Of a stretch of DNA of 38,825 bases, positions 1-10,035 are shown one piece after another. The position numbers and the translations under genes are program-made. Every line of letters begins with the position of its first letter. Position 1 is the stretch's first letter. The stretch comes from Marinobacter sp. (GTDB lineage Bacteria > Pseudomonadota > Gammaproteobacteria > Pseudomonadales > Oleiphilaceae). Where the stretch lies: assembly GCA_022014155.1 (NCBI GenBank), contig JAKLLS010000019.1, positions 1-38,825 of the forward strand. Direction: 5' to 3'. Under the pieces are notes generated by a model. The model saw only the letters and a program-made list of their open reading frames with translations, searched no databases and was not told where the DNA came from.

Positions 1-51
1 TTTACCCGCCAGGCATATCTGTATTGCCATGCACCGTCAGGTAAAACGTTT

Positions 52-2208
52 ATGAACATCGCGCAACGATTGATCACCAGAAACATGCAAGCCCGGCCCC
101 TGGTCAAAGGCATCACTCTCGCCCTGATGCTGGCCATGCCGTTTTCAGTCTCTGGCACTGTCGATCGGGACGCACAGTATGTACCTGTCACACCCACGGT
201 AGAGCAGGCCCGCGCCAATATATTGATCGCCCGCCAGCTTCAGTTCACCCATTTCCGAAATCTCGGCATCAATGATTCACTCTCCGGTGACGTTTTCGAT
301 GCCTATCTGGACTACCTGGACGGCCAACGGATTTATCTCACCCAGGAAGACATCCGGAAATTCTCGGCAATTCGCATGGGGCTCGGGTCCGCCCTGAAAA
401 CCGGGCAACTCCAACCCGGTTTTGACATTTACAACCTGGTCCAGCAACGGATGATTGAGCGCCTCAACTTTGCTCTCTCTCTCATTGACCGGGGCATCGA
501 CAACCTGAATTTCAATACCGAGGAGACCATTCGCCTGGATCGGTCTGAGGCAGAGTGGGAACCCAACAAAGAAGCTCTGGACACGCTCTGGGTAAAACGG
601 GTCAAGAATGCTGTTCTGGCGCAACGACTGAACGGCTCCGACGACGATGCCATAGAAGAAAGCTTGCGCCAACGCTACGAAGGCCAGCTCAAGCGCGTCT
701 ATCAGGCCCGCAGTGAGGATGCATTCCAGGCCTACATGAATGCCTTTGCCGGCATGTGGGACCCCCATACCTCATACTTCTCACCGCGCACTTCCGAGAA
801 CTTCAATATCAACATGAGTCTGTCCCTGGAGGGCATTGGCGCGGTGCTCCAGGCCGATAATGAATACACCAAGGTGGTCCGCCTTGTTCCGGGCGGTCCC
901 GCAGCAAAGCAGGGCCAGTTGCAACCGGCGGATCGTATTGTGTCGGTCACCCAGGAAGACGAAGAAAAGCCGGTAAACGTCATCGGCTGGCGGCTCGATG
1001 AGGTGGTAGACCTGATTCGCGGTCCCCGGGAGTCTACGGTGACCCTGGAAGTCATTCCTGCCAGCGCCACGGATGAAACCGTCACCAAGACCATTGCCAT
1101 CCAGCGTGACAAGGTCAAGCTGGAGGAGCAAAGCGCCAGCAAGGACGTCATAGAGCTTGAGCGTGGCGGCCAGAGTTACCAGATTGGCGTCATCAACATT
1201 CCAACCTTCTATGCCGATTTCAAAGCTATGCAGGAAGGTGACCCTAACTACAAAAGCACGACGCGGGACGTCCGCGACCTGATAGAAGAGTTGAAGACGG
1301 ACGGCGTAGACGGCGTCGTAATGGACCTGCGCAATAACGGTGGCGGAGCATTGCATGAAGCCAATGATCTGGTGGGCCTGTTCATCGACCAGGGCCCGAC
1401 TGTGCAGATCCGCAACTCCAACAACGACGTTCAGGTTCTGACCGATCAGGATCCGTCAGTCGCCTATGACGGACCGCTGGTGGTACTGGTGAACCGCATG
1501 AGCGCATCCGCTTCGGAAATTTTTGCGGGGGCCATTCAGGATTACGGTCGCGGCCTGGTGGTGGGTTCCCAGACCTTTGGCAAGGGCACTGTGCAGGCGG
1601 TACGTCCGCTGAACCACGGCCAGCTGAAAATCACCCAGTCCAAATTCTACCGGGTATCCGGCGGCTCCACCCAACACAAGGGCGTCATTCCGGATATCGA
1701 GATTCCTTCCCGGGTCGACAAGACTCGCATCGGCGAAGACGCTCTGGATCATGCCCTGCCCTGGGATCAGATTGAAGCCGTGCCCCATGCCCGTTATTTC
1801 GACTTCAGCGGCGTAATCGACGAACTGCGCCAGCGCCATGAAGAACGGTTCGAGGCCAGCCCGGAATTTCGGCTGTTGCAACAGGAAATCGATTTCCTGA
1901 AGGAGCAACGTGAAATGGAGTCCGTAAGCCTGAACCACGATCAACGCAAGGAGCACCAGACCCAGATCGAGCATACTCGCCTGACCATCGCCAACGCTCG
2001 TCGTGAACTTCGTGGTGAAGAGCCGTTCGCCACACTGGAGGAACTGGATGACTGGCAGGATATCCAGGCCGCGGACCTCAACAGCACCGATGAAGAACTC
2101 GACTTCATCATCCGCGAAGGCGGACACATCATGGCTGACATGCTTGAGCTGGATCAGCGCATGGCATCCATCCTGAACCCGAGGCAAATCACAGCACAGG
2201 CTCGCTGA
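52..2208 (+). CDS. prc: Tail-specific (C-terminal processing) periplasmic protease Prc
   Basis: The 718-residue product is an S41-family serine protease. In this family the enzyme degrades periplasmic proteins with exposed non-polar C-termini and trims cell-wall lytic enzymes or penicillin-binding proteins. An N-terminal hydrophobic stretch at about residues 19-34 looks like a signal peptide. A PDZ domain lies near residues 245-340, with its typical GIGA and GGPA segments. The Ser/Lys dyad fits S486, in an SASASE run, and K511, in FGKGTVQ; their 25-residue spacing matches E. coli Prc. A charged helical C-terminal region follows, also as in Prc. An AGGTAA ribosome-binding site sits 7 bases before this ATG. 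A second in-frame ATG at residue 12 is possible. The HTH gene follows 34 bp downstream. Confidence 0.95.
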   Translation: MNIAQRLITRNMQARPLVKGITLALMLAMPFSVSGTVDRDAQYVPVTPTVEQARANILIARQLQFTHFRNLGINDSLSGDVFDAYLDYLDGQRIYLTQEDIRKFSAIRMGLGSALKTGQLQPGFDIYNLVQQRMIERLNFALSLIDRGIDNLNFNTEETIRLDRSEAEWEPNKEALDTLWVKRVKNAVLAQRLNGSDDDAIEESLRQRYEGQLKRVYQARSEDAFQAYMNAFAGMWDPHTSYFSPRTSENFNINMSLSLEGIGAVLQADNEYTKVVRLVPGGPAAKQGQLQPADRIVSVTQEDEEKPVNVIGWRLDEVVDLIRGPRESTVTLEVIPASATDETVTKTIAIQRDKVKLEEQSASKDVIELERGGQSYQIGVINIPTFYADFKAMQEGDPNYKSTTRDVRDLIEELKTDGVDGVVMDLRNNGGGALHEANDLVGLFIDQGPTVQIRNSNNDVQVLTDQDPSVAYDGPLVVLVNRMSASASEIFAGAIQDYGRGLVVGSQTFGKGTVQAVRPLNHGQLKITQSKFYRVSGGSTQHKGVIPDIEIPSRVDKTRIGEDALDHALPWDQIEAVPHARYFDFSGVIDELRQRHEERFEASPEFRLLQQEIDFLKEQREMESVSLNHDQRKEHQTQIEHTRLTIANARRELRGEEPFATLEELDDWQDIQAADLNSTDEELDFIIREGGHIMADMLELDQRMASILNPRQITAQAR

Positions 2209-2242
2209 GACAACGCCTGAAACCGAACCAGTAAGGCTGCCA

Positions 2243-2956
2243 ATGACCGCCAAAGACGACGATCTTAAGAAAGCACAGATGCTTCAGGGCATGCTTATGG
2301 ATGCCATGCATGCCATGAAGTCCCTGGAAGAGGTGGAAGGACTGGAGCAGGGAGACGACGCCCGAGACCAGAAATCCCTGGTTAATCGTATTACCGGCAT
2401 GACCGGTTCCGCTCTGCGTTTCGCGGCCCGCTCAACCGATACGTCCCTGCGGGTTGGCCGGGCTCTGATTAATTCTCAGGACCAGTTACGGATGATGCTG
2501 ACCGCGGGGCAGTCTCTCAAGGACATCCGCGAAGTCGCCGGGCTGACGTTGTCCGAAATGAGCGAGGCGCTGAACCTCAAGGACAAGTCTGTTCTCGAAG
2601 CCGTGGAAAATGGCACCGCGACACTGTCATTCGAGCTGATTCTCCGGCTTGCCGCGCTGATCGCCCGCAACGACCCGATCCCCTTCATCCTGCGCACCAC
2701 CCGCAATTACAACCCCGAAGTCTGGCAGATTCTCAACGACTGGGGTATCGGCCGACTACCTTTACAGTTCGAGCGGGAACGGGAATTCATCAACATTTTC
2801 CGGCGCCACGACGACGCCCGAAATCTCTCGGACGAAGGTTTCCAGAAAGTCCTCGAGTTCACTCGGCAAAGCTTCGAGATGTCTCTGCACTTTGTCGAGG
2901 AACAGGAGCAGAAGGTGGCTGAACTGCGTGAGAAATACGAGGGTTCAGCCGAATAG
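2243..2956 (+). CDS. XRE-like helix-turn-helix protein, hypothetical regulator
   Basis: The 237-residue protein is soluble and has a helix-turn-helix region at about residues 92-150, with the [19 protein letters not shown] pattern of Cro/CI-type domains. Flanking sequence is mostly helical and charged. I recognise no catalytic domain, so a DNA-binding or scaffolding role is likely and its targets are unknown. An AAGG ribosome-binding site precedes the ATG. The gene lies 34 bp after prc and is probably cotranscribed with it. Its last 12 bases overlap the end of the convergent mtnA gene. Confidence 0.75.
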   Translation: MTAKDDDLKKAQMLQGMLMDAMHAMKSLEEVEGLEQGDDARDQKSLVNRITGMTGSALRFAARSTDTSLRVGRALINSQDQLRMMLTAGQSLKDIREVAGLTLSEMSEALNLKDKSVLEAVENGTATLSFELILRLAALIARNDPIPFILRTTRNYNPEVWQILNDWGIGRLPLQFEREREFINIFRRHDDARNLSDEGFQKVLEFTRQSFEMSLHFVEEQEQKVAELREKYEGSAE

Positions 2957-4009
2957 CGCCCTCATGCCGGTAATATTGGGGTTATGGACAACCCCTTTCT
3001 CGGTCACGATGGCATCAATCAGGCTGGCAGGCGTCACATCAAAGACCGGGTTGAATACGCTCACGCCTTCCGGTGCGATGGAAACACCCCTGACCTGTCT
3101 CACCTCACTGCCCTCGCGCTCCTCAATGGGAATATCCTGTCCCGACGCCAGGGTCATATCGACGGTGCTTGAAGGCGCCACCACCATGAATCCAACCTTG
3201 TGATGGCGTGCCAGTACCGCCAGGCTATAAGTACCAATCTTGTTGGCCACATCCCCATTGGCCGTGATCCGGTCGGCACCCACCACAACCCACTTCACAT
3301 CGCCCCTGGCGAGAATCGCAGCAGCGGCTCCATCTGTATTCAGGGTGACGGGAATACCCTCCCGAGCCAGTTCCCACGCCGTCAGACGGCTACCCTGCAG
3401 CCAGGGTCGCGTTTCATCGGCATACACCCGCTTCAACAGTTTTTCCTCATGAAGACGGCGAATCACGCCCAGGGCCGTGCCGTAACCTCCGGTTGCCAAT
3501 GCCCCGGTGTTGCAATGGGTCAGTACCGAAAACGGTTTGTCCGGGGCCATAAACTCCAGAGCTCGGTCTGCCATCGCCAGGTTGGCCGCCAGATCGTCCT
3601 CATGGATACGCACCGCCATCGCCGACAGGCGCTTGACCGCCTCATCCAGGGAATGGCAGCCATGGAACTCCTGCTCCATGATTTGCAAGGCCCAGAACAA
3701 ATTGACCGCAGTCGGGCGCGATGCCGCCAATTCACGGATGGCCTGTTTTATTTCAGTCTGCCAGTCGCCACCACCCGCATGGCGGGCCGCCAGTGCCACA
3801 CCATAAGCGGCACTGATACCAATGGCAGGCGCCCCACGCACCACCATATCGCGAATACACTGGGCCACACCGGCGGCGCCTTCCAGCGTAATCCAGTGTT
3901 CCTCCGCCGGCAGTAGCCGCTGGTCCAGCAACTCCAGGCTGCTTTCATGCCAGCGCATAGCGACAGTACCCATTGCACGGTTTGCGAACGGATTGGATGA
4001 CTTCGGCAT
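2945..4009 (-). CDS. mtnA: S-methyl-5-thioribose-1-phosphate isomerase
   Basis: The 354-residue enzyme of the eIF2B-like family converts 5-methylthioribose-1-phosphate to methylthioribulose-1-phosphate in the methionine salvage pathway. The family cysteine is in [11 protein letters not shown] and the catalytic aspartate is in [12 protein letters not shown]; both motifs are intact, and the length is normal. A GGAG ribosome-binding site lies 7 bases before the ATG. It faces away from mtaD, which acts on the same metabolite family, with about 180 bp between the two starts. Pseudomonas keeps the same mtnA/mtaD/ubiG neighbourhood. It ends convergently, overlapping the HTH gene by 12 bp. Confidence 0.95.
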   Translation of the reverse strand: MPKSSNPFANRAMGTVAMRWHESSLELLDQRLLPAEEHWITLEGAAGVAQCIRDMVVRGAPAIGISAAYGVALAARHAGGGDWQTEIKQAIRELAASRPTAVNLFWALQIMEQEFHGCHSLDEAVKRLSAMAVRIHEDDLAANLAMADRALEFMAPDKPFSVLTHCNTGALATGGYGTALGVIRRLHEEKLLKRVYADETRPWLQGSRLTAWELAREGIPVTLNTDGAAAAILARGDVKWVVVGADRITANGDVANKIGTYSLAVLARHHKVGFMVVAPSSTVDMTLASGQDIPIEEREGSEVRQVRGVSIAPEGVSVFNPVFDVTPASLIDAIVTEKGVVHNPNITGMRALFG

Positions 4010-4192
4010 CAGTGAACTCCGATAGATTAAACCCTTGACGTAAGCCGGCCAGTATACCTGCCTTGAAGCGATATTCTCAGCCCTGAATCCAGGGTAGTTC
4101 TCCGGGCGGCGGCTGGTTATACTTTCCGGCTACATTCTCCGGGATCTGTCCATGGTGACAGAAGCCCGAACCGCACCCAAAAGGCAGGGTCA

Positions 4193-5524
4193 ATGACGGC
4201 AGATACCATTACTGCAGCCGATATTCGCATTAACGCCCGCTGGCTCGTTCCGGTGGTGCCCGCTAACACCGTACTGCACAACCAGGCAGTAATCATCCAG
4301 GGAGACCGGATTGCCGCGGTGGTATCCCGGGAAGAGGCCGATGCCCGCTTCCGTGTCCGTGAAACCATAGACCTGGACCACCATGTGGTGTTGCCGGGCC
4401 TGATCAACATGCACGGCCACGCTGCCATGTCACTGTTCCGGGGCATGGCGGACGACCTGCCACTGATGACCTGGCTGAACGATCATATCTGGCCCGCTGA
4501 GGGTGCATTTATCAATGAGACCTTCATTGCCGATGGCACCCAGTTGGCCATGGCCGAGATGCTGCGCACCGGCACCACCACCTTCGCTGACATGTACTTC
4601 TTTCCGGAGATCGTAGCCCAGATAGCCCACGATGCCGGCATGCGCGCGCAGGTCTGTTTTCCGCTCCTGGACTTCCCGACACCCTGGGGCTCAGGTCCGG
4701 ATGAGTATCTCGACAAAGGAGCCGCCTTTATCAGGGAATGGCAAGGGGATGATTACATCATGCCTGCCATCGGTCCCCACGCGCCGTACACGGTATCCGA
4801 TGATCCAATGATGCGAGCAGTGGCTCTGTCTGCCGACACCGACGTGCCCATCCAGATTCACCTGCACGAAACGGCATTCGAGGTCGCGGAAGCACTGGAA
4901 AAGTCCGGCAAACGCCCTACGGCAAGGCTCGCAGAGCTGGGTGTTCTGGGCACACGCACCCAGTGCGTGCACATGACCCAGATTGACGAATCCGATATCG
5001 CCTTACTGCAACAGTCCGGCGCCCATGTTATCCACTGCCCGGAATCCAACCTCAAGCTCGCCAGCGGGCTGTGCCCGGTGCAGAAGCTGGCAGAGGCCGG
5101 CATTAACGTGGCCATTGGTACCGACGGCGCCGCCAGCAACAACGATCTGGACCTACTTGGAGAAATGAACACTGCCGCTATGGTGGCCAAAGTAGTGGCT
5201 GGGGATGCGGCCGCATTATCCGCCCATCAGGCTATTGCCATGGCCACCATACAGGGTGCCAGGGCACTGGGTCGCGAACACGACCTCGGGTCACTGGAAG
5301 CTGGCAAGCTGGCAGATATCATTGCTGTCGATTTGAGCGACCCCTTCCTGCAGCCGGTATATGATCCGGCATCGCATCTGGTATACAGCAACCACGGCCG
5401 TCAGGTCAGCCACAGCTGGATCAACGGTATTCCCCAGGTCCAGGAAGGCCGGCTGACCCGGATCGACGTGCCGGACCTGATGCTCAGGGTACAATCCTGG
5501 TCTGACCGGATTCGTAAGCAATAA
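4193..5524 (+). CDS. mtaD: 5-methylthioadenosine / S-adenosylhomocysteine deaminase (TRZ/ATZ family)
   Basis: The 443-residue cytosolic amidohydrolase deaminates 5-methylthioadenosine, and probably S-adenosylhomocysteine, to the inosine forms. In Pseudomonas this is the entry to methylthioadenosine salvage. Metal-binding motifs are present in order: HGHAAMS, the IHLHET strand, a conserved HMTQ histidine and GTDGAASNNDLD. The length is typical. It heads a run of closely spaced same-strand genes (ubiG, mupP, SDR, glutaredoxin-like, yaaA), starting 51 bp before ubiG. Its placement next to mtnA supports the substrate. Related guanine or chlorohydrolase-type deaminases share the fold, so the call rests on both motifs and neighbours. 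Confidence 0.92.
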   Translation: MTADTITAADIRINARWLVPVVPANTVLHNQAVIIQGDRIAAVVSREEADARFRVRETIDLDHHVVLPGLINMHGHAAMSLFRGMADDLPLMTWLNDHIWPAEGAFINETFIADGTQLAMAEMLRTGTTTFADMYFFPEIVAQIAHDAGMRAQVCFPLLDFPTPWGSGPDEYLDKGAAFIREWQGDDYIMPAIGPHAPYTVSDDPMMRAVALSADTDVPIQIHLHETAFEVAEALEKSGKRPTARLAELGVLGTRTQCVHMTQIDESDIALLQQSGAHVIHCPESNLKLASGLCPVQKLAEAGINVAIGTDGAASNNDLDLLGEMNTAAMVAKVVAGDAAALSAHQAIAMATIQGARALGREHDLGSLEAGKLADIIAVDLSDPFLQPVYDPASHLVYSNHGRQVSHSWINGIPQVQEGRLTRIDVPDLMLRVQSWSDRIRKQ

Positions 5525-5575
5525 GGCAGGCACTTCCCTGGCCGTTACCCTATTTTCAATCAGGCAGAACTGACT

Positions 5576-6304
5576 ATGAACAACCAGAATGTAGATCACA
5601 ACGAAATCGCCAAGTTTGAGGCCCTTGCCAGCCGTTGGTGGGATCCGACCAGCGAGTTTCGACCTCTGCATGACATCAACCCGCTGCGACTGAACTACAT
5701 CGACGAACGCGCACCACTGGCCGGCAAAAAGGTGCTGGATGTGGGCTGTGGTGGAGGCCTGTTATCAGAAGGCATGGCGCGCCGCGGCGCCCACGTCACA
5801 GGCATCGATATGGGCGAAGCCCCTTTGTCGGTGGCCAGACTGCACGGACTGGAAAGTGGTATCAAGGTTGATTACCGACAGATCACCGTGGAAGCCCTGG
5901 CGGCAGATCCGGAACACGCCGGGCAGTACGATGTGGTGACCTGCCTGGAGATGCTGGAACATGTGCCCGATCCATCGTCGGTCATCAAGGCCTGTGCTGC
6001 CATGCTCAAGCCCGGCGGCCACCTGTTTGTCTCCACCATCAACCGCAACCCCAAGTCCTTCCTGTTTGCCATTGTCGGCGCGGAATACGTACTGGGCTTA
6101 CTGCCGAAAGGTACTCATGAGTGGCGCAAGTTCATCCGCCCATCGGAAATGTCGGACCACTTGCGTCACGCGGGGCTGGACGTCCGTGACCTGACCGGAA
6201 TGACCTATAACCCGGTCACCAAGGTTTACCGCCTTGGACGGGACGTGGACGTCAACTACATGATGCACGCCCTGGATACCCGGGAAGGTGACCCTCAGTC
6301 GTGA
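5576..6304 (+). CDS. ubiG: Bifunctional ubiquinone biosynthesis O-methyltransferase
   Basis: The 242-residue SAM-dependent methyltransferase carries out both O-methylation steps of ubiquinone synthesis, on the inner face of the cytoplasmic membrane. The SAM-binding glycine motif [16 protein letters not shown] is intact, followed by the acidic GIDM turn and the [11 protein letters not shown] segment typical of UbiG. The N-terminal block ending in [13 protein letters not shown] is also characteristic. The length is close to the 240 residues of E. coli UbiG. Its TGA overlaps the GTG start of mupP by four bases (GTGA), which suggests translational coupling. Confidence 0.96.
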   Translation: MNNQNVDHNEIAKFEALASRWWDPTSEFRPLHDINPLRLNYIDERAPLAGKKVLDVGCGGGLLSEGMARRGAHVTGIDMGEAPLSVARLHGLESGIKVDYRQITVEALAADPEHAGQYDVVTCLEMLEHVPDPSSVIKACAAMLKPGGHLFVSTINRNPKSFLFAIVGAEYVLGLLPKGTHEWRKFIRPSEMSDHLRHAGLDVRDLTGMTYNPVTKVYRLGRDVDVNYMMHALDTREGDPQS

Positions 6305-6960
6305 ACCAGCAGCCTTCGACCGTGTTGTTCGACCTGGACGGCACGCTGATAGATACCGCGCCGGACTTTATCCGCTGCCTGAATCTGTTGCGGGTCCATC
6401 ACGGTATGGAACCACTGCCGCCGGAAACCATCCGCCGCTCCGTTTCCAACGGCGCACGTGCAATGATCCGTGTCGGTTTCGGGCTGGAACCGGAACACCC
6501 GGATTACCTGGAGAAGCACACCGCCTTTCTGGACCTGTACGAGGAAGGTGTTGCCATTGAAACCCGGTTGTTCGAGGGAATGGACGCCATTCTCCGTGAC
6601 CTGGAGTCCCGGGACATTCCCTGGGGTATTGTCACCAACAAACCGGTCCGCTTTGCGGCTCCCCTGATCGAAGCCCTCGGCTTGGCACATCGATGCGCCG
6701 TAGTGGTCTGCCCGGACCATGTCACCCATCGCAAACCCCACCCGGAAGCGCTTCATCTTGCCTGTGAGCAACTGAGCGCCAACCCGGCTGAGGGTATCTA
6801 CGTAGGCGATCATGAGCGGGACATTGAAGCGGGCCGGAACGCCGGCATGAAGACCATTGCCGTACGCTATGGCTACATTGAAGAGCCCGAGACCGTTGAT
6901 TTGTGGCAAGCAGACCTGGTGGCGGACACCGTTCAGGACCTGGCAAAACTGTTACAATAG
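6301..6960 (+). CDS. mupP: N-acetylmuramic acid 6-phosphate phosphatase (phosphoglycolate-phosphatase-like HAD)
   Basis: The 219-residue haloacid dehalogenase phosphatase has motif [11 protein letters not shown], motif II VTNKP and motif [19 protein letters not shown]. By sequence alone it could be called phosphoglycolate phosphatase. The position directly after ubiG and before a YciK-like SDR is that of Pseudomonas mupP, which dephosphorylates MurNAc-6-phosphate in peptidoglycan recycling, and I prefer that name on context. It starts with GTG at 6301, overlapping the ubiG stop, with no strong ribosome-binding site of its own. The 3' end lies 50 bp before the SDR start. Confidence 0.85.
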   Translation: MNQQPSTVLFDLDGTLIDTAPDFIRCLNLLRVHHGMEPLPPETIRRSVSNGARAMIRVGFGLEPEHPDYLEKHTAFLDLYEEGVAIETRLFEGMDAILRDLESRDIPWGIVTNKPVRFAAPLIEALGLAHRCAVVVCPDHVTHRKPHPEALHLACEQLSANPAEGIYVGDHERDIEAGRNAGMKTIAVRYGYIEEPETVDLWQADLVADTVQDLAKLLQ

Positions 6961-7010
6961 CCCCATTCAAATGTTGGACCCACATCGGTTTCCCAAATCG
7001 GAGACAGGTT

Positions 7011-7760
7011 ATGCAAGATTATCAGGCACCAGCAGATCTGCTGAAAGACCGTATCATCATGGTGACGGGAGCCGGAAGCGGCATTGGCCGTGCAGCTGCA
7101 AATGCTTACGCCGCCCATGGCGCCACCGTGATACTGCTCGGCCGGACCGTATCAAAGCTGGAATCCGTCTACGATGAAATCGAGGCCGCCGGCCACCCCA
7201 AGCCAGCGATAGTGCCCCTGAATCTGGAAGGTGCGGCGGTCAAGGAATACGAAGAACTGGCCATGACCATCGAAGACAACTTCGGTCGCCTTGACGGCCT
7301 GTTGCACAACGCCGGAATCCTCGGTACCCGAAGTCCGGTGGAGATGTACGATCCGGAAACCTGGAACCAGGTTATGCACGTCAATGCCACTGCCCCATTC
7401 CTGCTGACCCGCGCCGTTATTCCATTGCTGCGCATGTCTACCGGCGCCTCGGTCATCTTTACCTCGTCGGGCGTTGGGCGCAAGGCCAAAGCCTACTGGG
7501 GTGCTTACGCGGTCTCGAAATTCGCGGTGGAGGGACTGAGCCAGCTGCTGTCAGAGGAGCTGGATGACGAACGCCATAATGTACGCGTCAACAGCCTGAA
7601 CCCGGGCGCCACACGGACCAACATGCGCGCCCACGCATACCCGGCAGAAGATCCCCGGCAAAACCCGGCTCCGGAAGAGCTGATGCCAACCTACCTGTAC
7701 CTGATGGGTAAGGACAGCGCAGGCATCAACGGTCAACAACTGGATGCTCAGCCAAAATAA
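7011..7760 (+). CDS. YciK-like short-chain dehydrogenase/reductase
   Basis: The 249-residue classical SDR has the NAD(P)-binding TGAGSGIG motif near the N-terminus, HNAGI (the NNAG equivalent), an active-site serine strand (FTSSGV) and the catalytic YAVSK. The ATG at 7011, preceded by a GGAGACAGG ribosome-binding site, gives the normal YciK N-terminus; the frame is open 108 bp further upstream, but that part overlaps mupP and has no family character. The substrate is unknown in this family. The TAA stop shares one base with the next ATG (TAATG), so translation of the next gene is probably coupled. Confidence 0.9.
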   Translation: MQDYQAPADLLKDRIIMVTGAGSGIGRAAANAYAAHGATVILLGRTVSKLESVYDEIEAAGHPKPAIVPLNLEGAAVKEYEELAMTIEDNFGRLDGLLHNAGILGTRSPVEMYDPETWNQVMHVNATAPFLLTRAVIPLLRMSTGASVIFTSSGVGRKAKAYWGAYAVSKFAVEGLSQLLSEELDDERHNVRVNSLNPGATRTNMRAHAYPAEDPRQNPAPEELMPTYLYLMGKDSAGINGQQLDAQPK

Positions 7761-7993
7761 TGCAGCTGCTGTTTTATACCACGTCCCAATGCCATCTGTG
7801 TGAACTGGCGGAAGCCCTGCTCGTAAACACTCCCATGCCAGCTCCTATTCCGGTGGATGTGATCGACATTGCCCAGTCCGAGGAGCTGGTGGACCGTTAC
7901 GGCACCCGCATCCCGGTGTTGCGCCGCAACGACACTGGCGCCGAACTTGACTGGCCATTTACCCGGGACCAGCTACTGACTTTTCTTCAATGA
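7760..7993 (+). CDS. Glutaredoxin-like thiol-disulfide protein (DUF836 type)
   Basis: The 77-residue thioredoxin-fold protein resembles the DUF836/glutaredoxin-like group. It has a CHLC redox motif at residues 11-14 after a short beta strand, and a cis-proline context in TRIPVLRR. No signal peptide is visible, so it should act in the cytosol. The partner is unknown. Its ATG overlaps the last base of the SDR stop codon, and yaaA begins 12 bp after its stop, so it sits in the middle of the mtaD-to-yaaA run. Confidence 0.85.
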   Translation: MQLLFYTTSQCHLCELAEALLVNTPMPAPIPVDVIDIAQSEELVDRYGTRIPVLRRNDTGAELDWPFTRDQLLTFLQ

Positions 7994-8005
7994 GGACAGC
8001 CTGAC

Positions 8006-8776
8006 ATGTTGATGGTTATTTCCCCGGCCAAAACCCTGGATTACGAAAGTCCGCTGGCAACCGAGCACTTCAGCCAGCCGGATTTCCTGGATGACGCCTG
8101 TGAACTGGTGGACCAGCTGAAAACACTGGAGCCCCATCAGGTCAGCAACCTGATGAGCATCAGCGACAAGCTGGGACAACTGAATGCCGACCGGTTCCGG
8201 CAATGGCACACGCCATTTACACCGGAGAATGCCCGCCAGGCCATCCTGGCTTTCAAGGGCGATGTTTACACCGGCCTGGATGCCGAAAGCTTCAGTGAAA
8301 AAGAGTTCGAGTTTGCCCAGAAACACCTGCGCATGCTGTCCGGCCTCTACGGCGTGCTCAAGCCCCTGGATCTGATGCAACCCTACCGGCTGGAGATGGG
8401 TACAAAGTTTGAGAACACCCGTGGCAAGGATCTCTACGCCTTCTGGGGCGACCGGATCACGGGTGAACTGAACCGATTGCTGGCGGAGGATGACGGTGTT
8501 CTGGTGAACCTGGCTTCCAACGAATACTTCAAAAGCGTTCGCAAGAAGGACGTGAAAGGCCGCCTGATCACGCCGCAGTTCAAGGACTGGAAGAACGGCC
8601 AGTACAAGATGATCAGTTTCTACGCCAAAAAGGCCCGTGGTTTGATGTGCCGGTATGCCATTCAGAACGGCATTACCCAGGCGGACGATCTGAAAGGCTT
8701 TAACCTTGATGGTTACTATTTCTGCGAAGAACAGTCAGACCAGAACAACTGGCTGTTCCTGCGAGATGAACAGTAA
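8006..8776 (+). CDS. yaaA: Peroxide stress protein YaaA (DUF328)
   Basis: The 256-residue protein begins with [16 protein letters not shown], the hallmark of YaaA, and has the family segments around [22 protein letters not shown] and [12 protein letters not shown]. The length matches the 258 residues of E. coli YaaA. In E. coli the protein limits free iron and protects DNA and proteins during hydrogen peroxide stress, and related proteins bind DNA. A GAGG ribosome-binding site precedes the ATG. It closes the run of same-strand genes that begins with mtaD, apart from the small DUF2788 gene 27 bp later. Confidence 0.95.
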   Translation: MLMVISPAKTLDYESPLATEHFSQPDFLDDACELVDQLKTLEPHQVSNLMSISDKLGQLNADRFRQWHTPFTPENARQAILAFKGDVYTGLDAESFSEKEFEFAQKHLRMLSGLYGVLKPLDLMQPYRLEMGTKFENTRGKDLYAFWGDRITGELNRLLAEDDGVLVNLASNEYFKSVRKKDVKGRLITPQFKDWKNGQYKMISFYAKKARGLMCRYAIQNGITQADDLKGFNLDGYYFCEEQSDQNNWLFLRDEQ

Positions 8777-8803
8777 CCCTTACCAGTATTTCCGGAGTTT
8801 TGA

Positions 8804-9004
8804 ATGAACGAAGCAGTCTTTTCCCAGATTGCCATGCTGGTGTTGCTCACCGGCCTGATTGTCTGGATGGGTTTTATCGTCTGGGATCTCGCCAAGAAAT
8901 CCCAGGCTGGCCGGTTCGGCACCCTCGCCCTGTTTACTGTGCTGGGTGCGGGTGTCGTCGGCTTTATCGTGAAAACTGTTATGGTTGAAATCATGCAGCT
9001 GTGA
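8804..9004 (+). CDS. DUF2788 small inner-membrane protein
   Basis: The 66-residue protein has two predicted membrane helices, at about residues 9-28 and 41-58, joined by a short basic loop (DLAKKSQAGRFG). This is the size and layout of the DUF2788 family, which is common in Pseudomonas-like bacteria and has no known function. A CGGAG ribosome-binding site lies 6 bases before the ATG. It may be cotranscribed with yaaA. Confidence 0.8.
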   Translation: MNEAVFSQIAMLVLLTGLIVWMGFIVWDLAKKSQAGRFGTLALFTVLGAGVVGFIVKTVMVEIMQL

Positions 9005-9026
9005 TGTGACGCCGGCGCCGCCACTT

Positions 9027-9050
9027 TACGGCCACTGACCGGTGGCCGTA
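9027..9050 (+). terminator. Possible intrinsic hairpin between the DUF2788 gene and rdgC
   Basis: A perfect 9-bp stem (TACGGCCAC paired with GTGGCCGTA) closes a 6-base loop. It lies 22 bp after the DUF2788 stop and 43 bp before rdgC. There is no clear run of T after the stem, so it may be a weak terminator or an RNA-stabilising hairpin. Confidence 0.4.
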
Positions 9051-9093
9051 TCATCCCTTCCCCATTTTGAAACTCTGACAAGGATCGACCCTG

Positions 9094-10023
9094 ATGTGGT
9101 TTCGTAATGCCCGTGTTTTTCGTTTTACCAAGCCTTTCGATATTACCGCTGAAGCTTTGGAAGAAAAGCTGCAGAACGATGGATTCAAGCCTTGCGGTCC
9201 ACAGGAAACCACGCGCCAGGGCTGGGTTCCGCCGCTGGGCAAACACAGCGACATGCTGGTGCACAGCACCAACGGCTACCATCTTGTCGCACTGCGCAAG
9301 GAAGAAAAAATCCTGCCAGGTCCGGTGGTAAAGGAGTTAGTCGAAGAGCGTGCCGAAGCCATTGAAGCGGAACAGGGGCGAAAGGTACGCCGCAAGGAAA
9401 AGGACGAGATCAAGGAACAGGTGATGCTGGAAATGCTGCCCCAGGCATTCTCCAAAAACCGCCGCTGCTTTGCCTATCTGGCGCCGAAAGACGGCGTGCT
9501 CGTTGTCGACGCCGGCTCCTCCAAGCAGGCCGAGGATCTGGCGTCGTTCCTGCGCAAGAGCCTTGGTTCCCTGCCCGTCCGGCCGCCGGCTGTTGAGCAG
9601 GCACCGGCCTTCACCTTTACCGGATGGCTGAACGAAACCGTAGATCTGCCAGCCACAGTGACCCTGGGCAGCGAATGTGAGCTCAAGGATCCATCCGAAG
9701 ATGGTGGGGTTGTGCGTTGCAAGGGGCTTGATCTCCAGGCGGACGAGATCCGCAATCACCTCGATACGGGCATGCAGGTGACCAAACTTGCCGTCACCTG
9801 GGACGACAGCCTGTCGTTCGTGCTGGATGAAGAACTGGGTATCCGCCGGCTCAAGTTCGGCGATACCCTGCAAGAGAAACTGGACGACGTGGATGCGGAT
9901 GATGCTGCTGCCAGATTTGATGCTGCGTTCGCGCTGATGACCCTGGAACTGGCCAGGCTCATCCCGGGCTTGCTGGAAGCCTTGGGGGGCGAGGACCGTT
10001 CTGCGATTGTCGAAGAGTCCTGA
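9094..10023 (+). CDS. rdgC: Recombination-associated protein RdgC
   Basis: The 309-residue protein matches RdgC throughout: an N-terminal WFRNARVFRFTKPF segment, the LGKHSDMLVHS and MLEMLPQAFSK blocks and the DAGSSKQAEDLASFLRKSLGS stretch. RdgC forms a ring that binds double-stranded DNA without sequence specificity and restrains RecA filament formation in the nucleoid. E. coli RdgC has 303 residues. An AAGGA ribosome-binding site is placed 9 bases before the ATG. The gene converges on the acetyltransferase gene with only 12 bp between the stops. Confidence 0.95.
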   Translation: MWFRNARVFRFTKPFDITAEALEEKLQNDGFKPCGPQETTRQGWVPPLGKHSDMLVHSTNGYHLVALRKEEKILPGPVVKELVEERAEAIEAEQGRKVRRKEKDEIKEQVMLEMLPQAFSKNRRCFAYLAPKDGVLVVDAGSSKQAEDLASFLRKSLGSLPVRPPAVEQAPAFTFTGWLNETVDLPATVTLGSECELKDPSEDGGVVRCKGLDLQADEIRNHLDTGMQVTKLAVTWDDSLSFVLDEELGIRRLKFGDTLQEKLDDVDADDAAARFDAAFALMTLELARLIPGLLEALGGEDRSAIVEES

Positions 10024-10035
10024 GACCACCAACTG

